From Listeria ivanovii subsp. ivanovii (GTDB taxonomy: Bacteria > Bacillota > Bacilli > Lactobacillales > Listeriaceae), in the NCBI RefSeq assembly GCF_900187025.1, contig NZ_LT906478.1:666001-730000 (forward strand): a stretch of DNA of 64,000 nucleotides. The letters are read 5' to 3'. Shown here one piece after another: positions 17,980 through 27,470 of the stretch. Every line of letters starts with the position of its first letter. Position 1 is the stretch's first letter. The translations under genes were made by a program, and so were the position numbers. Under the pieces are notes generated by a model. That model had not been told where the DNA came from. It saw only the letters and a program-made list of their open reading frames with translations, and did not search any database.

Positions 17980-18858
17980 ATGATGCGAATTTCAACGAAC
18001 CAACAAGCAAATACAATTATTAATCAGTTGAACAATGTCTCAGGAAATCTTGCTAAATACCAATTACAAGTTTCATCTGGGAAGAAATATGAGTCAATGA
18101 GCCAAAATCCTGGTGCGACGGCGCAAATTTTATCTTATAACCACGTACTTAGCCAGTTAAACCGCGAAAAGACTGATGTGACAGAAGCTAAGTCGTTACT
18201 AAATACGGCAGAAACGTCCCTTTCTTCGATGACAACCTCGATGAACCGAGTGAACGCGTTAGTTTTACAAGCGATTAATGGCACGAGTGATAAAAATAAT
18301 ATGTCTCAATCAGCTGAAGAAATTAAAGGATTACTAGGTGTACTTCTTTCCGTTGCTAATGCAGAAGATGATGGACGATACGTTTTTAGTGGGTCAAGCA
18401 CTAGCGTTAAGCCATTTACAACCGATAAAACAACCGGCGAAATCATTTACAACGGGACAACTGAAAATAAAAACTTCCGTGTTACTGACACGCTCGAAGT
18501 CGAAGTTTTCCACGACGGAAGCGCGATGATCGATGTATTTAATAATATCCAAAAAATTGTCGACGCAATGAAAACTGGCGACAAAGACGCACTTTCTGGC
18601 TTGCAAGAAATTAATAGCCAAAATATTGAAGTTATCACCAATTCGATGACCAATATTGGTGGGCAAAAAAATGGTGTTGCTGCTTATGATAATGTGCTTT
18701 CCAGCAAAATCACCGACTTCTCAGAACGCAAATCGAATGTAGAAGAAGTGAACATGCCAGAAGCAGTAAGCAATTTAAATAAAACATCTATTGCCTACCA
18801 AGCAGCATTGCAATCAAGTGTCATGGTACAAAAATTAAGCATTCTAAATTATATGTGA
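17980..18858 (+). CDS. flgL: Hook-filament junction protein FlgL (HAP3)
   Basis: 292 residues. Flagellin-like N-terminal helix (NQQANTIINQLNNVSGNLAKYQLQVSSGKKYESMSQNP) and C-terminal helix (EEVNMPEAVSNLNKTSIAYQAALQSSVMVQKLSILNYM), with a small FlgL-type middle (DGRYVFSGSSTSVKPF). AAGGAGG precedes ATG 17980; an ATG three bases later is also possible. Adjacent to flgK and fliD. Confidence 0.95.
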   Translation: MMRISTNQQANTIINQLNNVSGNLAKYQLQVSSGKKYESMSQNPGATAQILSYNHVLSQLNREKTDVTEAKSLLNTAETSLSSMTTSMNRVNALVLQAINGTSDKNNMSQSAEEIKGLLGVLLSVANAEDDGRYVFSGSSTSVKPFTTDKTTGEIIYNGTTENKNFRVTDTLEVEVFHDGSAMIDVFNNIQKIVDAMKTGDKDALSGLQEINSQNIEVITNSMTNIGGQKNGVAAYDNVLSSKITDFSERKSNVEEVNMPEAVSNLNKTSIAYQAALQSSVMVQKLSILNYM

Positions 18859-18869
18859 GGTGAATCCAA

Positions 18870-20159
18870 GTGGGAAGTTCGATTGCAACCAGTTTAATGG
18901 ACCCAACGCAATATTATTCACAATTTATTAGTCTTCAAAAAGCAAGTTTAGAAAAAGCGAAAACGCCTTATCAAAACCAAATTTCTAGCTATCAGTCACG
19001 AATTGATCTTTACGCCAGTTTGAAAAATGCTTTATCTGATTCACTGAAAACGATGAGTTCTTTTACTACATACGAAAGCAAAACAAAACTCGCAACATCT
19101 TCCAATGAAACAAGTTTTACCGTTTCTTCGACGAGCAGTTCTGTTAATGGCAGTTATTCGATTGAAGTACAAAATCTTGCAACAGCAGACACATACAATA
19201 AAGCTGTTCCAGACATTGAAGCAAAGATCGGCGTGAGTGGTACGATCAAAATTAATGGTAAAGAAATCAAAGTAGACGCAGATAGCTCAATGAAAAATGT
19301 CATGAATACAATTAACAGCGCCGGAGCTAAAGTGAATTTATATACATTAGGCGAAAATATGGTTGTGACTTCAGCAACAACAGGTGTAGAAAACAGTATT
19401 AAATTCGAAGGTGATGCCGCTGTTTTAGAAGCGCTCGGTTTAGTACAAAATTCCCCAGACCACTTAGCTGCCGAAGATGCCAAGTTACGAATCAACGGGG
19501 CCACTGTCACTAGCGCAACGAACAAAGTAACAAACTACATCCCAGGAGTTACGATTAACCTCAAAAAAGAAACCACTGGCACGGAAAAATTAACTATCCA
19601 AGACCAATCCGATGAAAATGCCGCGAAAATGATTACTAGTTTTGTAAATACATACAACGCACTAACAAGCACAATGAAAACTTATACGGGAAAAGGAACT
19701 ATTTTACAAGCCTCTCTTGCCGATTTAGAAGCTAATCGCGCACTAAACAATGTTTTCCAACACAAAAAAGATGGAAATACTTTATTTGATTTTGGTATTA
19801 GTGTCGACAAAGAAGGCGTTTTAAAAGTAGATGAAACAGCAATGAAAAAAATCGTAGCCGAAGATCCAACCGCCGTTGAAAGATTTTTCTTTGGTATTGG
19901 TGGGCTTGGCGACGAACTTTATCAATCTTTGAACAAAACATTTGGCTCGACTGGTTTTATTACAGATGAAACTACCTCGATGTCGAATGAAATCAATAAA
20001 TTAAACTTAAAACTGACCGATATTACTAGCAGAAATGACACACTACTAACGAATATTACCGATCAATATAACAAATGGCTGGAAATGATGCAGGCGATGC
20101 AAAGTGATGCAATGACACTAGATGCGCTAATTGACGGCATGAACAGTTCTAATAAATAA
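18870..20159 (+). CDS. fliD: Filament cap protein FliD (HAP2)
   Basis: 429 residues. The N-terminal FliD_N helix (DPTQYYSQFISLQKASLEKAKTPYQNQISSYQSRI), middle beta domains (SYSIEVQNLATADT, INGKEIKVDADSSMKNVMNTIN) and a C-terminal coiled helix (YNKWLEMMQAMQ) match the family. It caps the tip of the filament. GTG start at 18870 after GAGGTGAA. fliS, its usual chaperone partner's gene, follows after 19 bases. Confidence 0.95.
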   Translation: MGSSIATSLMDPTQYYSQFISLQKASLEKAKTPYQNQISSYQSRIDLYASLKNALSDSLKTMSSFTTYESKTKLATSSNETSFTVSSTSSSVNGSYSIEVQNLATADTYNKAVPDIEAKIGVSGTIKINGKEIKVDADSSMKNVMNTINSAGAKVNLYTLGENMVVTSATTGVENSIKFEGDAAVLEALGLVQNSPDHLAAEDAKLRINGATVTSATNKVTNYIPGVTINLKKETTGTEKLTIQDQSDENAAKMITSFVNTYNALTSTMKTYTGKGTILQASLADLEANRALNNVFQHKKDGNTLFDFGISVDKEGVLKVDETAMKKIVAEDPTAVERFFFGIGGLGDELYQSLNKTFGSTGFITDETTSMSNEINKLNLKLTDITSRNDTLLTNITDQYNKWLEMMQAMQSDAMTLDALIDGMNSSNK

Positions 20160-20178
20160 ACAAGAGTAGGTGGAATAA

Positions 20179-20565
20179 ATGCAAGCTTGGAAACGATATA
20201 CCCAAAATGAACTAAATACAAGCAACCCCATCAAAAACACGATTTATATATACGAACGTTGTATTATCGAATTTAAAAAGGTAGAAAAAGCACTAGAAGC
20301 ACTACATTTTTCTGAAGCAGATTTGATTCTCGATAAAATGGAAAAAATCTTTGAAGAATTAAAATTACAACTAAATCCAGAAGCCGGTCAAGAATTATAC
20401 GATAATATTTTTGGACTATACGAATGGATTTCTGAACAAATTCGCCAAATGCAATTACTAAAACAACCAGTTAACATCGACACAATCATTCACGTCATCA
20501 CGCAGCTGAAAGAAGGCTACGAGGGAGTGATGAAACATGAATCAAGCAAAGACACATTTGGCTGA
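20179..20565 (+). CDS. fliS: Flagellin export chaperone FliS
   Basis: 128 residues, a four-helix protein; IYERCIIEFKKVEKALEALHFSEADLILDKMEKIFEELKLQLN and LYDNIFGLYEWISEQIRQ are typical of FliS. It holds flagellin unfolded in the cytoplasm before export. ATG 20179 after AGGTGG. The stop lies inside the next gene (overlap 29 bases), implying coupled translation. Confidence 0.93.
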   Translation: MQAWKRYTQNELNTSNPIKNTIYIYERCIIEFKKVEKALEALHFSEADLILDKMEKIFEELKLQLNPEAGQELYDNIFGLYEWISEQIRQMQLLKQPVNIDTIIHVITQLKEGYEGVMKHESSKDTFG

Positions 20566-20818
20566 GTTAAAGGCAATGTTTCACACAACAGGTCAATTAA
20601 CCGTGTCACTTCAAGAATATCAAGCCAAATTAAAAGAACTTCTTAAAAGCGCTGAAACGATGCCAAACGACCAAAAAGAAGCATTTTATCAGGAAACAAA
20701 AGCCGTCATAAATAAAGGCCTCCTTTTTACCGAAACACAATTAGAACGAACCGAAAATGCCTTTACAGAAAATAAAAGTCGTCAAGCCGCCAACCGAAAT
20801 TATGCGAAATTTTTCTAA
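20537..20818 (+). CDS. FliT-like small helical protein
   Basis: 93 residues of amphipathic helices (AELKAMFHTTGQLTVSLQEYQAKLKELLKSAETM). The start overlaps the end of fliS by 29 bases, with GAGGGAG ahead of ATG 20537. Position after fliD-fliS matches FliT, the FliD chaperone, which has little sequence conservation. Not confirmed by any motif. Confidence 0.6.
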   Translation: MNQAKTHLAELKAMFHTTGQLTVSLQEYQAKLKELLKSAETMPNDQKEAFYQETKAVINKGLLFTETQLERTENAFTENKSRQAANRNYAKFF

Positions 20819-20838
20819 AAGAAAGAAGGAAATAATCA

Positions 20839-21240
20839 GTGGAAAATTACACTACGCATATTGGTAATTATTTAAATTATCTCCAAACTGCCAACCAAGT
20901 AGTTTCGAATAATATCGCCAATGCCAATACGTCGAACTTCAAAGCAAGCGAGGCGAGCTTTGAAGAATCGCTTGGATCAAGTCTTCGTCTGTCTGGTCAA
21001 AATAATGAGGCAACAACAGGCAGTTTAACTAAGACGAACAACAAACATTTAGCTGGCACAGAAATAGACCAAACAAATGCAAAAGTAACAACTAAAAGCG
21101 GTTCTATTAATGAAGATGGCAACAATGTAAATGTCACTTCTGAAATGATTAGCTTAACGAAAAATAATCAAATGTACGCGCTCGCGATCAGTGCACTCAA
21201 CTATAACTCATCAATCAACACAGCAGCTCGTGGAAAGTAA
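20839..21240 (+). CDS. flgB: Proximal rod protein FlgB
   Basis: 133 residues. Axial motif VVSNNIANANTSNFKASEASFEESL (about 22-46) near the N-terminus and the C-terminal VTSEMISLTKNNQMYALAISALNYN helix are typical FlgB. GTG start 20839, 8 bases after AAGGAAAT. flgC and fliE follow, the standard rod gene order. Confidence 0.94.
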   Translation: MENYTTHIGNYLNYLQTANQVVSNNIANANTSNFKASEASFEESLGSSLRLSGQNNEATTGSLTKTNNKHLAGTEIDQTNAKVTTKSGSINEDGNNVNVTSEMISLTKNNQMYALAISALNYNSSINTAARGK

Positions 21241-21251
21241 GGTGAAAGGCC

Positions 21252-21662
21252 ATGTTTGAAGGGATAAATACAAGTGGCTCGGCGTTAAATGCTGCGAAAC
21301 AATGGATGGAAGTTAGTTCTAATAATATTGCGAACGCGGACTCAAGCGCTGCACCTGGCGAAACACCTTTCCTTAGAAAACGTGTCGTCATGTCAGAAAT
21401 AAGCCCATTCGAAACCGCACTTACCGGTACAAAAGGCGTCAAAGTAAGTGAAATATCCAGTGATACAGGCAGTGTTAAGCGCGTCTATGATCCAACACAT
21501 CCAAATGCAAATGAAGCCGGCTATGTAAATTACGCAAACGTTGATATGACTGCCGAAATGACCAACTTAATGGTCGGTCAAAAAATGTATGCTGCAAATA
21601 CCTCTGCTTTACAAGCAAATGAAAAAATGATGGAAAAAGATTTAGAGATAGGAAAAGTATAA
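21252..21662 (+). CDS. flgC: Proximal rod protein FlgC
   Basis: 136 residues. N-terminal SGSALNAAKQWMEVSSNNIANADSS and C-terminal YANVDMTAEMTNLMVGQKMYAANTSALQANEKMM, both FlgC signatures; the PHPxANEAGYV-type stretch reads THPNANEAGYV. AAGGTGAAAGG precedes ATG 21252. Rod subunit exported through the MS-ring. Confidence 0.95.
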   Translation: MFEGINTSGSALNAAKQWMEVSSNNIANADSSAAPGETPFLRKRVVMSEISPFETALTGTKGVKVSEISSDTGSVKRVYDPTHPNANEAGYVNYANVDMTAEMTNLMVGQKMYAANTSALQANEKMMEKDLEIGKV

Positions 21663-21678
21663 AGGAGTGTCGTAATCA

Positions 21679-21975
21679 ATGGCAATTGAAAGTATTAATG
21701 CAGCAAGGGTCCTACCCAAAGTTACGCTTGGTGAGACCGCAAAAACAGATAGCGCGGCTGGTGCCGGAAATACCTTCACGCAAATGCTGGATAGTATGAG
21801 TGATGTACAATCAAACGCACAAAATTCTGTTTCCAACCTATTAACTACCGGAGAAGGAAATGCAAGTGATGTACTTATTCAAATGAAAAAAGCAGAATCA
21901 GAAATGAAAACTGCTGCGGTCATTCGTGATAATGTAATCGAAAGCTACAAACAGCTTTTAAATATGCAAGTGTAG
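21679..21975 (+). CDS. fliE: MS-ring/rod junction protein FliE
   Basis: 98 residues. C-terminal FliE pattern: MKKAESEMKTAAVIRDNVIESYKQLLNMQV; middle FTQMLDSMSDVQSNAQNSV. It connects FliF to the rod. AAGGAGTG precedes ATG 21679. A 67-base gap to fliF follows without a visible terminator. Confidence 0.94.
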   Translation: MAIESINAARVLPKVTLGETAKTDSAAGAGNTFTQMLDSMSDVQSNAQNSVSNLLTTGEGNASDVLIQMKKAESEMKTAAVIRDNVIESYKQLLNMQV

Positions 21976-22042
21976 CGGTTAGACTAGTCGGGGGAGTTTT
22001 AGTCAATCGTTCACACGAGAAAAATGGAGCGAAGTTTTTAAA

Positions 22043-23686
22043 ATGGCAAAAATAAAAACAATGTATTCGAAATTGAAGAATTGGCACAAAGGCGCGATTT
22101 TTGTCGGCCTTTTTGTCGTAGTCACGGTCTTTTTACTCTATTTAAACACGCCAAAAACAGAAATTACCCTTTATAAAAATTTATCAGAAACAGGCCAACA
22201 GCAAGTCACCGACCAATTAGCAAAAATGGGTGTCGATTACACTGTTGATAAAAGCGGTAATATTTTAGTGGACGAAAAAGTGGAGACACTCGTACGCGAT
22301 AAATTTGCTGATTTAGGTATTCCTTATACCGGTCAAGATGGCAACGATATTTTACTTAATAGTTCCCTTGGTGCCAGTGAAGAAGATAAAAAAATGCAAG
22401 AAAAAGTCGGAATAAAAGTCAATTTAGAAAAAGAAATTGTCCAAAGTTATGGAACAACAGTAGATAGTGCATCTGTTCAGTTAACGTTACCAGAATCGAG
22501 TTCGATTTTTGAAGAAGCTAGCCAAAAAGGAAGCGCCGCAGTCACGCTTAAAACAAAAAACAACCAGACACTGACGAGCGAACAAGTCCTTGGTATCCAG
22601 CGAACCGTAAGTGCAGCAGTACCAAACGTTGCTAGCGAAGATGTAGCCATAATTGACACGAAAAATGGCGTTATTTCAGAAGCAGACACAACAAAAGAAG
22701 AAGGCAGTTCCGCGTACAAAAATGAAGTAGATATCCAGAATGCTATCGGAAAAAACGTTAAAACCGATATTGAAGGCACACTTTCTAGCATTTTCGCTTT
22801 AGATAATTTTCGCGTCAATACAAGCGTTACTGTTAATTTTGATGAAATAAAACAAAACACTGAACGTTATCCAAATGACGGAAAAGTTCGCAGTAATCAA
22901 AAAGACACCTCGACTGACACATCGAAAGGTTCCACAAATACAACCGAATCAGGCACTGCTGCTAATGCTGATGTACCAAACTATACAGAAGAAAACGGCG
23001 GGGACACGAATACATACACCAGTGAAAAATCAAGCGAAACAACCAATTACGAATTAGATTCCACTATCCAAGAAATCAAAAAACATCCAGCACTTGCAAA
23101 AACCAATGTCGTTGTTTGGGTCGATCAACAAGCATTAAATAACAATGGTGTCGATATGGCTGAATTTACGAAAGCAGTGGGAGTTTCAGCTGGATTAACT
23201 CCAAATATGGCAACACCAGAAGGCGCCGAAGAAGGGGCTACTCCAACTTTTGAAGGTACTTTCCAAAACGGAGACGTAACCATCATGCCAATTCAGTTCT
23301 TAGATAACCAAACACCAGTAGAAAAAGACACCGCAAAAACACCTGAACCAGCAAGTAAAGCATGGATTTGGTGGCTAGCAGGTGGTTTACTATTTGCGAT
23401 TATTGCTGCTGGAATCATTGGCTATATCATTTTCCTTAAACGTAAAGAGCAACTAGAAGAGGCACTCGAACCAGAAGAAGTAGATTACATCCCTGCCGAA
23501 GAAGCAATCGTCGAACCAGAGGATCATCCGGATTTCAATTTCCAAACAGATGCATTCCATTTATCTGAACCAGAACTGAAAGCTAGAAAAGAAAGCTTGA
23601 AAAATAAACTCGGTGAAATGGCCAAAGAAGATCCAGGGCGCGCCGCCGCAGTCATTCAAAAATGGCTGAATGAAAGGCAGGAATAA
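22043..23686 (+). CDS. fliF: MS-ring protein FliF
   Basis: 547 residues with two membrane segments: residues about 16-33 (AIFVGLFVVVTVFLLYL) and about 442-465 (WIWWLAGGLLFAIIAAGIIGYIIFL). Between them are the ring-building motifs (DKSGNILVD, YTVDKSGN; VQLTLPESSSIF) typical of YscJ/FliF. The acidic C-terminus with LGEMAKEDPGRAAAVIQKWL binds FliG. The central Ser/Thr/Asn-rich insert (about 280-345) is loop-like. fliG starts 3 bases after the stop. Confidence 0.95.
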   Translation: MAKIKTMYSKLKNWHKGAIFVGLFVVVTVFLLYLNTPKTEITLYKNLSETGQQQVTDQLAKMGVDYTVDKSGNILVDEKVETLVRDKFADLGIPYTGQDGNDILLNSSLGASEEDKKMQEKVGIKVNLEKEIVQSYGTTVDSASVQLTLPESSSIFEEASQKGSAAVTLKTKNNQTLTSEQVLGIQRTVSAAVPNVASEDVAIIDTKNGVISEADTTKEEGSSAYKNEVDIQNAIGKNVKTDIEGTLSSIFALDNFRVNTSVTVNFDEIKQNTERYPNDGKVRSNQKDTSTDTSKGSTNTTESGTAANADVPNYTEENGGDTNTYTSEKSSETTNYELDSTIQEIKKHPALAKTNVVVWVDQQALNNNGVDMAEFTKAVGVSAGLTPNMATPEGAEEGATPTFEGTFQNGDVTIMPIQFLDNQTPVEKDTAKTPEPASKAWIWWLAGGLLFAIIAAGIIGYIIFLKRKEQLEEALEPEEVDYIPAEEAIVEPEDHPDFNFQTDAFHLSEPELKARKESLKNKLGEMAKEDPGRAAAVIQKWLNERQE

Positions 23687-23689
23687 AAA

Positions 23690-24802
23690 ATGGCAGAAAC
23701 ACTAAAAGAAACCTTAGAAGATACAATGTCTGAGCAGGAAACAGTTACAGAAGAAGAAACGTCAACAGATGAATCCACAACGCTCGCATCAGAATCAGGT
23801 ATTTCAAGACGTGAAAAAGCCGCTCTTATTATTTGGAGTCTAGAGGAAGAAATCGCGACAGAAGTAGTTGATTTATTACCAGATGCCTCCAAACAACGCC
23901 TCGCGCGTGAAATGGCTAAAATGAAAGAAATGGACGGGGGAGCTGTCGAAGAAGCAACCAAAGAATTTTTAGGCGAACTAGAACTTCTTTCCGGAGGCAT
24001 TGCCAAACTTGACCGCGAACATTTACAACGCTTGTTCCCAGACATGACAACAGAAGAGCTCAACCAACTAATTTATGGCGTTGAAGCAGAATCCAGAATC
24101 GGCGAAACAGCACTAGATATTTTACGTGAAATTGACGATGTAGACTCGTTATTCACGATAATAAGCGATGAGTCTCCACAAACAATAGCGATGATTGCTT
24201 CCTACATGAAACCAGAAGAAGCCTCCAAATTACTCGCGCTTTTACCAGAAGAAAAAATGATTAATACCGTCATTGGCATCGCTAGCTTGGAGCAATTTGA
24301 CAGTGAAGTAATGCAAAATGTATCGAATTTATTACGAATTAAACTAGATACAATGTCGAATAGTTCTCTAAATAAAACGGATGGAATTAAAAATGTCGCG
24401 AACATTCTAAATAACGTAACTCGTGGTCTAGAAAGGACGATTTTCGAGTATTTAGATGTCCAACAAGCCGAACTTTCCGAGCGAATCAAAGAGAAAATGT
24501 TTATGTTTGAAGATATTATCTTGCTCGATAATATGACGCTGCAACAAGTGCTTGCCGAAATTCAAGATAACAACAAAATCGCCCGTGCACTCAAAAACGA
24601 AAAAGAAGAACTCAAAGAAAAAATCTTATCTTGCGTATCGAAAAACCGCCGCGATATGATTACCGAAGAACTAGAAGTCTTAGGACCAATCAGACTTTCG
24701 GACGTGGAACAAGCACAACAAGATATTGCGAATGTCGTTAAAAACTTAGAAAAAGACGGAAAAATAGTTATCCAACGGGGGGAACAGGATGTCCTTATCT
24801 AA
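23690..24802 (+). CDS. fliG: Flagellar motor switch protein FliG
   Basis: 370 residues. The first about 35 residues are a Glu/Thr-rich extension not common in FliG. Then FliG-N (SRREKAALIIWSLEEEIATEVVDLLP), middle domain (DSLFTIISDESPQTIAMIASYMKPEEASKLLALLPEE with the EHPQTIA-like motif written as ESPQTIA) and FliG-C with charged torque helix (EKMFMFEDIILLDNMTLQQVLAEI). It converts ion flow at the stator into torque. It overlaps fliH by 14 bases. Confidence 0.95.
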   Translation: MAETLKETLEDTMSEQETVTEEETSTDESTTLASESGISRREKAALIIWSLEEEIATEVVDLLPDASKQRLAREMAKMKEMDGGAVEEATKEFLGELELLSGGIAKLDREHLQRLFPDMTTEELNQLIYGVEAESRIGETALDILREIDDVDSLFTIISDESPQTIAMIASYMKPEEASKLLALLPEEKMINTVIGIASLEQFDSEVMQNVSNLLRIKLDTMSNSSLNKTDGIKNVANILNNVTRGLERTIFEYLDVQQAELSERIKEKMFMFEDIILLDNMTLQQVLAEIQDNNKIARALKNEKEELKEKILSCVSKNRRDMITEELEVLGPIRLSDVEQAQQDIANVVKNLEKDGKIVIQRGEQDVLI

Positions 24803-25481
24803 TCCGCGAATCCCGAAAACAGATGTTACCTTATCCGATGTGAAAATGGAACTGATTTATTTAGATGAGATTACAGAAACAGAAGAACAGGGAGCCTCAT
24901 ATGCAAAAGAACTCGAACAACTGGAACACCATCAAAAAGAGCTTGAAAAATATCAATCAAGTATTGAAATGGAACAACAGAAATTAACCAACGAAAAAGC
25001 GAAATTAGCCGCAGAACGAGCAGAAATCGCTGAACTAAAAAGACAAGCAGAAGCAGCAATCGAGCAACAAAAAGTAGCATGGCAACAAGAAAAAGCAGAA
25101 ATTTATGAGATAATAACCGATTTTCTTTGGGATGAAAGCATAGATCTTGCCGAAAAAATCGTCCATCAAGCCATCGACACCCGTCAAATCGAAGTCTTAC
25201 CAATACTAACAGAAGTTATTCAGAAACTCCCGGTTGCATTCGATAAGCTAAACGTCACGACGCATCCAGAAACATTAAAGGCATTAAAAGAAGAAAACAC
25301 GGGAACAAAATATGACTGGCTACTAGAAAACATTCACTGGAATTTTGATATGAGACTCGATTACGGGGAATTCACAGTAGAAGAAGAAAAAGAATACTTT
25401 GACTACCGAATCACCGAAATTTTCCAGACGCTCCATAAACAAAATGCTGAAAGGAAAATTCTAGGAGGCGATAAAGCGTGA
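24789..25481 (+). CDS. fliH: Export apparatus protein FliH
   Basis: 230 residues. A long Glu/Gln-rich coiled coil (about 35-105) is followed by a FliH/HrpE-type C-terminal domain (LAEKIVHQAIDTRQIEVLPILTEVIQKLP, residues about 118-150). FliH binds and restrains FliI and docks it to the C-ring. It overlaps fliG upstream and fliI downstream (4 bases), as usual for this trio. Confidence 0.88.
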   Translation: MSLSNPRIPKTDVTLSDVKMELIYLDEITETEEQGASYAKELEQLEHHQKELEKYQSSIEMEQQKLTNEKAKLAAERAEIAELKRQAEAAIEQQKVAWQQEKAEIYEIITDFLWDESIDLAEKIVHQAIDTRQIEVLPILTEVIQKLPVAFDKLNVTTHPETLKALKEENTGTKYDWLLENIHWNFDMRLDYGEFTVEEEKEYFDYRITEIFQTLHKQNAERKILGGDKA

Positions 25482-26779
25482 ACTGGTCGCCAAAAAATAG
25501 TGTGTGGCAAGACTTGAAAAACACTGTCCCATACATTCAAAAAGGGAAAATTCATACTGTTCAAGAACAAATGTATATTTCAAAAGGTCCGCAAGTGAAA
25601 ATTGGTGATACGGTCATGGTTGGTGAAAACAAAGTTCTTTGCGAAGTTATTTCCATCGAAAAAGAAAACAATATGCTATTGCCATTTAATCAAAGCGATA
25701 AAGTGGCATATGGCGATTGGGTTTACGTAACGGATACCAAAATCACCATTCCAGCAGACGAATTTTTACTTGGAAAAGTGCTAAATGCTTCTGGAGAAAT
25801 TTTAAACGAAGAGGCTGGCACGGCAAAATATAAGCAAAAAATGCCACTGGAAGCACCACCAATTCATGCATTTAATCGTGCAGAAATTACCGAAACACTT
25901 GAAACTGGTATAAAAGCAATTGATGGCATGTTAACCATTGGTATTGGTCAAAAAATTGGTATTTTTGCCGGATCCGGTGTCGGGAAATCGACTTTGCTAG
26001 GGATGATAGCTAGAAACGCAAAAGCTGATATTAATGTTATCGGATTAGTTGGCGAGCGGGGCAGGGAAGTAAAGGATTTCTTGCGGAAAGATCTCGGCGT
26101 GGAAGGACTGAGCAAAAGCGTTATCGTTGCAGCTACTTCTGATGAAAGTCACTTAATGCAATTACGAGCTGCTAAACTTGCTACATCCATTGCAGAACAT
26201 TTCCGCGATCAAGGAAAGACCGTTTTGTTAATGATGGACTCTGTAACACGTTTTGCTGATGCCCGAAGAAGTGTTGATATCGCTGTGAAAGATTTACCAA
26301 TTGGTGGAAAAACATTATTGATGGAATCTTATATGAAAAAATTACTTGAACGTTCCGGAAAAACAAAACGAGGCTCGATCACAGGTATTTATACAGTTCT
26401 CGTTGATGGCGATGATATGAACGGACCAGTACCCGATTTAGCTCGAGGAATTTTAGATGGGCATATTGTCTTAACCAGAGACTTAGCAACAAAAAATCAT
26501 TATCCAGCAATTGATGTTCTTAGTTCTGTTAGTCGGGTAATGGAAGAAATCGTTCCCGAAAGCCAGTGGGAAACGGCCTCGAAAATTCGCGAATGGATGA
26601 GTATTTACCAAGAAAATGAACTCTATTTCAAACTCGGAACCATCGAACAAACGAGCGATAATGCCGCCATTTTTACAAGTAAAGAAAAATCATATTTTAT
26701 TCATCAATTTTTGAAACAGTTACGTGATGAAAGTGTCACGCTCGAAGAAACAAATCAATTGATGGAAACTTTAATATAA
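25478..26779 (+). CDS. fliI: Flagellar export ATPase FliI
   Basis: 433 residues. Walker A GIFAGSGVGKSTLLG (about 164-178), VGERGREVKDFL, Walker B VLLMMDSVTRFADARR, and the type III ATPase C-terminal helices. It energises export of rod, hook and filament subunits together with FliH. GTG start at 25478 overlaps the fliH stop, with AGGAGG 9 bases before. Nearest relatives are F-type beta subunits, but the flagellar context is decisive. Confidence 0.96.
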   Translation: MNWSPKNSVWQDLKNTVPYIQKGKIHTVQEQMYISKGPQVKIGDTVMVGENKVLCEVISIEKENNMLLPFNQSDKVAYGDWVYVTDTKITIPADEFLLGKVLNASGEILNEEAGTAKYKQKMPLEAPPIHAFNRAEITETLETGIKAIDGMLTIGIGQKIGIFAGSGVGKSTLLGMIARNAKADINVIGLVGERGREVKDFLRKDLGVEGLSKSVIVAATSDESHLMQLRAAKLATSIAEHFRDQGKTVLLMMDSVTRFADARRSVDIAVKDLPIGGKTLLMESYMKKLLERSGKTKRGSITGIYTVLVDGDDMNGPVPDLARGILDGHIVLTRDLATKNHYPAIDVLSSVSRVMEEIVPESQWETASKIREWMSIYQENELYFKLGTIEQTSDNAAIFTSKEKSYFIHQFLKQLRDESVTLEETNQLMETLI

Positions 26780-26785
26780 AAAGGA

Positions 26786-27457
26786 GTGTCGTCAGTGAAT
26801 TCAGTAGAACAAGTAATTAGTATAAGACAAGCCGAGTTCGCTAGCGTCTTCGAAATAGCGAAACAATCTGCAACCACTTTTGAAGCTAAATTAAATGAAC
26901 GATTAAACAGCGGAACTGCGGAAACAAAAACGACCAATATTCCAACCGTAACAGATGCCGAATTAAATCATGCTCGGGAAGTCTACGAAGCATTAATTAA
27001 TCAATCGGAAACCAAGGTTACTAAAGTTCCGACCAGCGCAACCGAAAAAACAGCTAGCTCTGAATCAACCAATTGGAATAACTATCAAATCAAACCAATC
27101 AGTGCAGAAAATGAAGGAAAGTATAGCGAGTTAATTCAAACGGCTGCAACTAAATATGACGTTCCAGAAGCACTCATTAAGCGAGTTATCCAAGTAGAAT
27201 CTAATTTTAATCCAAATGTTGTTTCAAGCGCAGGAGCTACAGGCCTTATGCAACTGATGTATGGAGCGAATCGAACAGACCCAGCCGCAAACATCGATTC
27301 AGGTACGAAACAGCTAGCAGGCTATATCAAGCAATATGACGGCGACTTAAAACTAGCACTAGCAGCTTATAATGCCGGGCCAGGAAATGTTCGCAAATAC
27401 GGAGGCATTCCACCATTCAAAGAAACACAAAACTATTTAACGAAAATTATTGGATAA
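26786..27457 (+). CDS. Lytic transglycosylase (SLT domain), flagellum-associated
   Basis: 223 residues. The C-terminal about 115 residues form an SLT lysozyme-like domain: IQVESNFNPNVVSSAGATGLMQLM with the catalytic Glu in QVESNFNP, then LALAAYNAGPGNVRKYGG. It would cut peptidoglycan to let the rod through. The N-terminal 100 residues are Thr/Glu-rich and contain no signal peptide, so export through the flagellar apparatus is possible. GTG start 26786 after AAGGAGTG. Role parallels FlgJ of other bacteria. Confidence 0.88.
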   Translation: MSSVNSVEQVISIRQAEFASVFEIAKQSATTFEAKLNERLNSGTAETKTTNIPTVTDAELNHAREVYEALINQSETKVTKVPTSATEKTASSESTNWNNYQIKPISAENEGKYSELIQTAATKYDVPEALIKRVIQVESNFNPNVVSSAGATGLMQLMYGANRTDPAANIDSGTKQLAGYIKQYDGDLKLALAAYNAGPGNVRKYGGIPPFKETQNYLTKIIG

Positions 27458-27470
27458 GGGAGATAAAGTG

